Origin: Mesohalobacter halotolerans
Lineage (GTDB): Bacteria; Bacteroidota; Bacteroidia; Flavobacteriales; Flavobacteriaceae
Direction of reading: 5' to 3'
NCBI RefSeq assembly: GCF_006120725.1
Contig: NZ_SWMU01000001.1
Coordinates: forward strand, 899,268 to 963,267
Length of the DNA stretch: 64,000 nucleotides
Every line of letters starts with the position of its first letter. Position 1 is the first letter of the stretch. The translations under genes were made by a program, and so were the position numbers. The notes under the pieces were generated by a model that ran no database searches, was not told where the DNA came from, and saw only the letters and a list, made by a program, of their open reading frames with translations. Positions 59,475 through 64,000 of the stretch are shown piece after piece.

Positions 59475-62400
59475 ATGAAAATTAATTTATACCCATATAG
59501 CCTAATTTTATGTTTTTTATGTTTTTTATGTTTTTCAAATTTAAGTGCACAAGATGATGAGGAATGTAATACTGGATTAGACATTCATATTGCAAATGAT
59601 ATTTCGGGTTCAGTAGATGCAACAGAATTTCAGCAATCAAAGGATTTTATAACTCAATTAGGGCTCTCTTTCGCTGGCTCCCTTGGAACTGACGATTCGG
59701 AAACAAGAATTTCAATTAGTAACTGGTCATCGGGTCCAGGTAACTTTTTAGAGTTTAATTTTCCTATAGCTGGTCCAAATTATACAACCGAAATTTCAGA
59801 TGTGGTGGCATTTGGTGAATCTACCAGACCCTTTTCTGGTGGCACTGATATCTATACAGCACTTTTAAATGCTTTTAATTGGGTTAATCAAAATCCCGTA
59901 ACAGACAGAAGTGTTCCTAAGGTCATTGTACTTTTAACCGATGCGTTTTGTGATCAAGTCCCAGCAAACCTAACCAATCTTGCGACTCAAATTAAAAGTC
60001 AAGGCATCATAATTATTTTATTAGCTGTAGATACTGCCTCTGGTTGTACAGAACTTCAAGGAACTAATGTGGCCTCTCCCAATGGCTACTTTAGTGCACC
60101 TAATTATACAGCGCTTCAGAATAACGCTGTAAATTTCGTTCAAGATATTACGCAAGTAGGTTGCGATGGTGACCCGCCAGACCTTTCAAATGCATTCGAT
60201 CTTACTATTGAACTTTCTAACTATGAACTTATAAATTGTAATCCAGGACCACCAGAAGGCTCAGTGCAATACACCATAACAAACAATGATTTGCTAAATC
60301 CTTTCAATGATGTTTTAAAGATATCATATTATGATGGTGACCCTACTGTGCCGGGAACGCAGTATTTATTTACTGAAGATTTAAATGTGCAAAATATTCC
60401 TGCCAACGGAGGTACTTTTAATAGTTTAGTTACGAGCCAAACATTTTTAAGTGCTACACAATTGTATGCTGTGGTCAATTTTGATGGTAGTACACCTGGA
60501 AATGAAGTCCCTTTATTGTTTTCTGACCTGCCAGATCAAGTTGAAGTTGATTCTGAAGAGCAAGTTGCCAACAATATTTCTGATCCGATAGATCGAGTCG
60601 ATGATGGCAATTGTGCCGAGTTTGCAAATATTGATGTTCAAGTCACAAATTCTGGTGTGGGTTGTGACGCACAAGTGTTTTACACAGTTGAGGTTTGCAA
60701 TATAGGTACGGGAAATGCAGTAATGGACGCCAATGATATAAATCACCTACCACCAAATGGATTTAACCTCCAATCTTCTGATTTAGTTGGCTCAAATCCT
60801 TTTATTTCAGATATTGCTATTGGACCAGAACAAATTGTATCGATAAATGAAAATGATGAATTGGGTGATGTTTTTGCTGCAGATCTAGATGGCGATGGCG
60901 ATCTAGATGTCATTTCCGCAAATTTAAATGACGAAAAAGTTGCCTGGTACGCCAATGACGGTGCGGGTAATTTTGGTGCTCAGCAACCCATCTCTTCAAA
61001 CATGGGAACGGCAAGATTGGTTTATGCTGCCGATCTTGACGGTGATGGTGATCAAGATGTTTTAGCTGCCGGAGATTTTCCCAACGAAATCACTTGGTTT
61101 GAAAATGATGGTGCAGGTAATTTTACTAACCAAATAATTGTATCATCATCACTAGAAATCCCAAATGATATTTCAACTGCAGACTTAGATAATGATGGGA
61201 ATTTGGATATATTAGTCGCTTTTGGTGATGACGATAATGTCGCTTGGTATCAAAATGACGGCACTGGTAATTTTGGTCCACAACAGATTATAACAGCAAA
61301 TGCTATTGGAGCGAGTTCTGCTGCTGCAGGAGATTTTGATGGCGATGGTGACTTAGATGTCGTTTCAACTTCAGCAACTGATGATAAAATAGCTTGGTAC
61401 CAAAATGATGGCTCCGGAAATTTTGGACCTGAACAATTTATAAATATATCTGCTTCTACAGACGAAGAAGTTAAGGTAGCAGATATAAATGGCGATGGTG
61501 CAATTGATATAATTGCTACCGGTGCAAATCAAGTCACATGGTTTGAAAATGATGGCAGTGGAAATTTTGGACCAGAAGTCTTTATAAGCAATACTGCAAA
61601 TTCTGCTCAGTCCATATTTACAGTAGATTTTGACAGTGATGGTGACTTAGATGTATTAGGTTCTTCTGGAACATTTACATCTCAATCTAAAATAAGCTGG
61701 TTTGAAAATGATGGCAGTGGAAATTTTGGTGCAGAACAATTTGTCACCGGTAATATTAATGAGCCACAGACTGTTTTTGCTGGAGATTTTGATGGAGATA
61801 ATGACCCTGATGTACTTTCTATATCAACATCAGAAGATAAAATTGTTTGGTATGAAAATCTTATCGTAACAAAGCTTCCAGCTCAGACTTGTGCTACTTA
61901 TGAATATGTATATGACATTAATGGTTTACCCGCTGGTGATTATGATTATACTGTTGCTGTAGAGGCGACAGCCGAAGCTGGCATAAACCCTTTTGTCATC
62001 TTTAATCCAAACACAGATTTTAGTTTTGGTACTGAGACAGGCTTAGATGGTTTCGATGGTACAGCAAATACTAGTGATGATCTTACATTTAATGGAACTA
62101 CATCAGATTGTGTGCCTGGAGAACAAATTACAGTTGATGTTTCAATGACTGGAGACGGAAGCTGTCCTGATGATTTTAGTACTGCTACAATAACGATTAA
62201 CAACCAAAGCGGTTTAACCCTTAACAATACTGTGCTTACTTTAGACCTATCTGGAACAGGTACCGTTTTTAATGGAGAACCATATAATTTGACAAATGGA
62301 CTTGTTCTTGCAGAACCTAATATTTTTGATCCGAATTATCCTAATGTTCCCAATGCCCTATCTCAACAAAATGGTATTCAATCTCTCGATATTTTCAACT

Positions 62401-64000
62401 TACCTGGAGGAATTTCAACATTTGATGTGGACATTTTTATCGGAACAGATCCAATTGATTTATCGATTGAGGTCTCTCAAATTCCAACAAATATTAATGA
62501 CACAGGCGTTGCTTCAGGCGCAGATAGTATAACACCCGCAGCTCTCCCGACTATTACTGGATCTTGCCCGGGTGATGTCACCATCTCTGACACTACGATA
62601 GATTTGAACTTCACAGTTTCTAATGCAGCATCCATAACTTGGACTTCTGGAACTCAGGGCGATTTTACAAATCCGAATTCCGGTACAACTACATATCTTA
62701 TAAGTGATCAAGATTTAGCAAATGGATTTGTAAACTTATCTTTACAAGCAGTATCTGCTGGAGGTTGTTTAGAGATATTTGATTGTCAAGTCAACATAAC
62801 TGGAGGTCTATTTGATTATGGGGATGCTCCAATCACTTATGATTTGAATGAAAATAGTGTCCCAGTTGCAGCAGGAGCCTTAATTAATTCAGATGTATTT
62901 TTTGGCTCAATTTTACCAGGTGATGAACCAACAAATCAACCTACTCCTGATGCGACAGGTGATGGAAATGAAGAAGACGCTATTTCATTATTTTTATTTA
63001 CAAATCCTTCACCTGGCGGGACTTTTGAAATAGATGTAGAAGTGACCAATAATAGTAATGAGCCAGTATTTGCACACGGCTTTTTAGACTGGAATGTTGA
63101 TGGTGATTTTATAGCTGACACTGACGAGAAATCTGAACTTTTAACTATTCCTGCAAACTCTGGTTCAGACACCTATCAGCTTATTTTTAATGTTCCCAAT
63201 AACTTTGACACCTCAGTTGAAAATAAATTTTTGAGATTAAGATTAAGTAGTGATGAATTGGCTGTTGGCTTACCTTATGGTTCTGCCGCTAACGGTGAAG
63301 TTGAAGACTATTTACTTACGATTAACGAGGATGGTTGTGCGTCCTTAGAAAATGATATTTCTGATCCAACACCTATCGAAGTTTGCCAAGCTTCATCCGG
63401 TGGAGACTTAAGTGATGAAACTGCAACATTTGACTTGAGCACTAAAATTAATGAGATTACACAAGGTGACACAACACTAGAAGTTGAGTTTTTTGAAAGT
63501 CAAGTCGATTTAGACAATGATAATCCGATCAACCCGATAAATAACTTCGTCAACACCGTAAACCCACAAACATTAGAGGTCAGAGTTTTTGACCCCTCAA
63601 CGGGTTGTGAAGCATTCACAAACTTGACTTTAGTTATCAATGTTTTACCAAACTTACCACCAGATTTTGGCACATTAGAAGAATGTGATGATGATGCCGA
63701 TGGTCAAGTAATTTTTAATTTGACGTTAGCTCTTTCTGATTTTTTAACTAATAATCCTAATTATAACGCAACATACCACATTTCCCAACCCGACGCCACC
63801 GGCGGAGTCAACCCGATTGGCGATCCTACGACCTACCAAAACACGAGCAATCCTCAAACCATTTGGGTAAGACTAGAAAACCAAGGCGATACAAGTTGCT
63901 TTGAGGTAGCCAGCTTTGAGCTGTCAGTGACAGACTCAGCCCCAGTCAACTTAGACCCACCGGATTTGGTCGAATGCGACGATGACAACGACGGGTTTTT
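59475..64000 (+). CDS. very large secreted multi-domain protein (VWA, FG-GAP/VCBS, GEVED), 3' end cut by window
   Basis: An unbroken frame of at least 1508 codons from ATG 59475 to the right edge. Signal peptide 1-26 (S-N-L-S-A-Q). A von Willebrand factor A domain at about 33-235 with the metal site D42-x-S44-x-S46. Residues about 240-450 are beta-sandwich regions. Seven FG-GAP/VCBS-like repeats lie at about 464-796, each with D-x-(D/N)-G-D-(G/N)-D-x-D-V calcium-type loops and W-(Y/F)-x-N-D-G. Then C-rich beta domains, a GEVED-like domain (G-E-V-E-D-Y near 1275), and the start of E-C-D-D-D-x-D-G repeats at about 1402 and 1498. Such proteins in flavobacteria end in a T9SS type B domain, so a surface adhesin or gliding-type protein is likely; that end is beyond the window. 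Confidence 0.85.
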   Translation, partial: MKINLYPYSLILCFLCFLCFSNLSAQDDEECNTGLDIHIANDISGSVDATEFQQSKDFITQLGLSFAGSLGTDDSETRISISNWSSGPGNFLEFNFPIAGPNYTTEISDVVAFGESTRPFSGGTDIYTALLNAFNWVNQNPVTDRSVPKVIVLLTDAFCDQVPANLTNLATQIKSQGIIIILLAVDTASGCTELQGTNVASPNGYFSAPNYTALQNNAVNFVQDITQVGCDGDPPDLSNAFDLTIELSNYELINCNPGPPEGSVQYTITNNDLLNPFNDVLKISYYDGDPTVPGTQYLFTEDLNVQNIPANGGTFNSLVTSQTFLSATQLYAVVNFDGSTPGNEVPLLFSDLPDQVEVDSEEQVANNISDPIDRVDDGNCAEFANIDVQVTNSGVGCDAQVFYTVEVCNIGTGNAVMDANDINHLPPNGFNLQSSDLVGSNPFISDIAIGPEQIVSINENDELGDVFAADLDGDGDLDVISANLNDEKVAWYANDGAGNFGAQQPISSNMGTARLVYAADLDGDGDQDVLAAGDFPNEITWFENDGAGNFTNQIIVSSSLEIPNDISTADLDNDGNLDILVAFGDDDNVAWYQNDGTGNFGPQQIITANAIGASSAAAGDFDGDGDLDVVSTSATDDKIAWYQNDGSGNFGPEQFINISASTDEEVKVADINGDGAIDIIATGANQVTWFENDGSGNFGPEVFISNTANSAQSIFTVDFDSDGDLDVLGSSGTFTSQSKISWFENDGSGNFGAEQFVTGNINEPQTVFAGDFDGDNDPDVLSISTSEDKIVWYENLIVTKLPAQTCATYEYVYDINGLPAGDYDYTVAVEATAEAGINPFVIFNPNTDFSFGTETGLDGFDGTANTSDDLTFNGTTSDCVPGEQITVDVSMTGDGSCPDDFSTATITINNQSGLTLNNTVLTLDLSGTGTVFNGEPYNLTNGLVLAEPNIFDPNYPNVPNALSQQNGIQSLDIFNLPGGISTFDVDIFIGTDPIDLSIEVSQIPTNINDTGVASGADSITPAALPTITGSCPGDVTISDTTIDLNFTVSNAASITWTSGTQGDFTNPNSGTTTYLISDQDLANGFVNLSLQAVSAGGCLEIFDCQVNITGGLFDYGDAPITYDLNENSVPVAAGALINSDVFFGSILPGDEPTNQPTPDATGDGNEEDAISLFLFTNPSPGGTFEIDVEVTNNSNEPVFAHGFLDWNVDGDFIADTDEKSELLTIPANSGSDTYQLIFNVPNNFDTSVENKFLRLRLSSDELAVGLPYGSAANGEVEDYLLTINEDGCASLENDISDPTPIEVCQASSGGDLSDETATFDLSTKINEITQGDTTLEVEFFESQVDLDNDNPINPINNFVNTVNPQTLEVRVFDPSTGCEAFTNLTLVINVLPNLPPDFGTLEECDDDADGQVIFNLTLALSDFLTNNPNYNATYHISQPDATGGVNPIGDPTTYQNTSNPQTIWVRLENQGDTSCFEVASFELSVTDSAPVNLDPPDLVECDDDNDGF
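59508..59534 (+). repeat. 9-bp tandem repeat (TTATGTTTT x3) in the signal peptide of the large protein
   Basis: Three perfect in-frame copies coding L-C-F three times in the hydrophobic core of the signal peptide. Slippage would change the core length by three residues without a frameshift. Confidence 0.85.
60864..61860 (+). repeat. seven coding repeats of about 50 residues (FG-GAP/VCBS-like)
   Basis: Imperfect repeats of roughly 140-160 bases inside the large secreted protein gene. Each encodes a D-x-D-G-D-G-D-x-D-V loop and ends W-Y/F-x-N-D-G-x-G-N-F-G, except the seventh, which ends W-Y-E-N-L. Confidence 0.9.

Noticed and set aside
61946..62227. Minus-strand open frames under the large secreted protein gene
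   Set aside because: They mirror the plus-strand coding region, which is continuous and domain rich; no start or promoter support.

Overview
The window is a 64 kb AT-rich chromosomal segment of a marine-type member of the Bacteroidota, most likely family Flavobacteriaceae. The evidence is: a SusC/SusD pair, several TonB-dependent receptors, lipoproteins whose lipobox Cys is followed by Asp/Ser/Asn-rich stretches, a type IX secretion (T9SS) sorting domain, promoters of the Bacteroidota type (TTTG, about 19-21 nt, TAnnTTTG), little Shine-Dalgarno signal, and a flavobacterial-style division/cell wall cluster. I cannot name the species. No rRNA, tRNA, CRISPR array, transposase or integrase was seen.

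Layout. 1-7 kb: the end of an Omp85-type barrel gene, then a SusC-SusD operon with two paralogous small lipoproteins, closed by a clear hairpin terminator. 7-13.4 kb: housekeeping genes (rlmB, a rhomboid protease, rarA) and a leftward run radC - polysaccharide deacetylase-like - yjjG-like - exported protein. 13.4-18 kb: an ABC exporter, an ECF sigma factor, its probable anti-sigma partner, a CpxP/Spy-like exported protein and an RNA m5C methyltransferase. 18-22 kb: a T9SS-secreted endonuclease I and, leftward, a TonB receptor with an OprC/NosA-like Cys-x3-Met motif plus a small Cys-containing exported protein. 22-28.5 kb: a probable iron-uptake locus (DUF4856 lipoprotein, imelysin-like lipoprotein, HTTM membrane protein, FecA-like receptor). 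28.5-29.6 kb: a Nudix hydrolase and a hemerythrin-like protein.

29.6-44.9 kb is the dcw cluster on the minus strand, in transcription order mraZ, rsmH, ftsL, ftsI, murE, mraY, murD, ftsW, murG, murC, ftsQ, ftsA, ftsZ. Most junctions overlap or abut. It starts from a TATATTTG promoter preceded by three 10-bp-phased GTGGK boxes, a likely MraZ operator, and ends at a hairpin after ftsZ. ddl, murB and murF are not here. 45-53.3 kb is more accessory: a lone secreted glycosidase-like gene, der, a four-helix-bundle gene bracketed by inverted arrays of 16-bp units, dut with a flippase gene, a frameshifted DUF3667 gene, a DUF4174 gene and an amidase gene with an in-frame TAA. 53.4-59.3 kb: lpxB-lpxH, tatA, a ytxH/holin-like/DUF6327 trio, rpmF-yceD, pdxA and a riboflavin synthase gene. 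From 59,475 to the right edge runs one very large secreted protein gene (VWA domain, seven FG-GAP/VCBS-like repeats, a GEVED-like domain, start of an ECDDD repeat array), cut by the window end.

Most interesting: the four-helix-bundle gene with inverted 16-bp iteron-like flanks; the MraZ operator; the likely copper receptor pair; the HTTM-containing iron locus; the ECF sigma trio whose anti-sigma candidate carries a duplicated YF-DFE motif; and two nearby broken genes in the 51-53 kb region.
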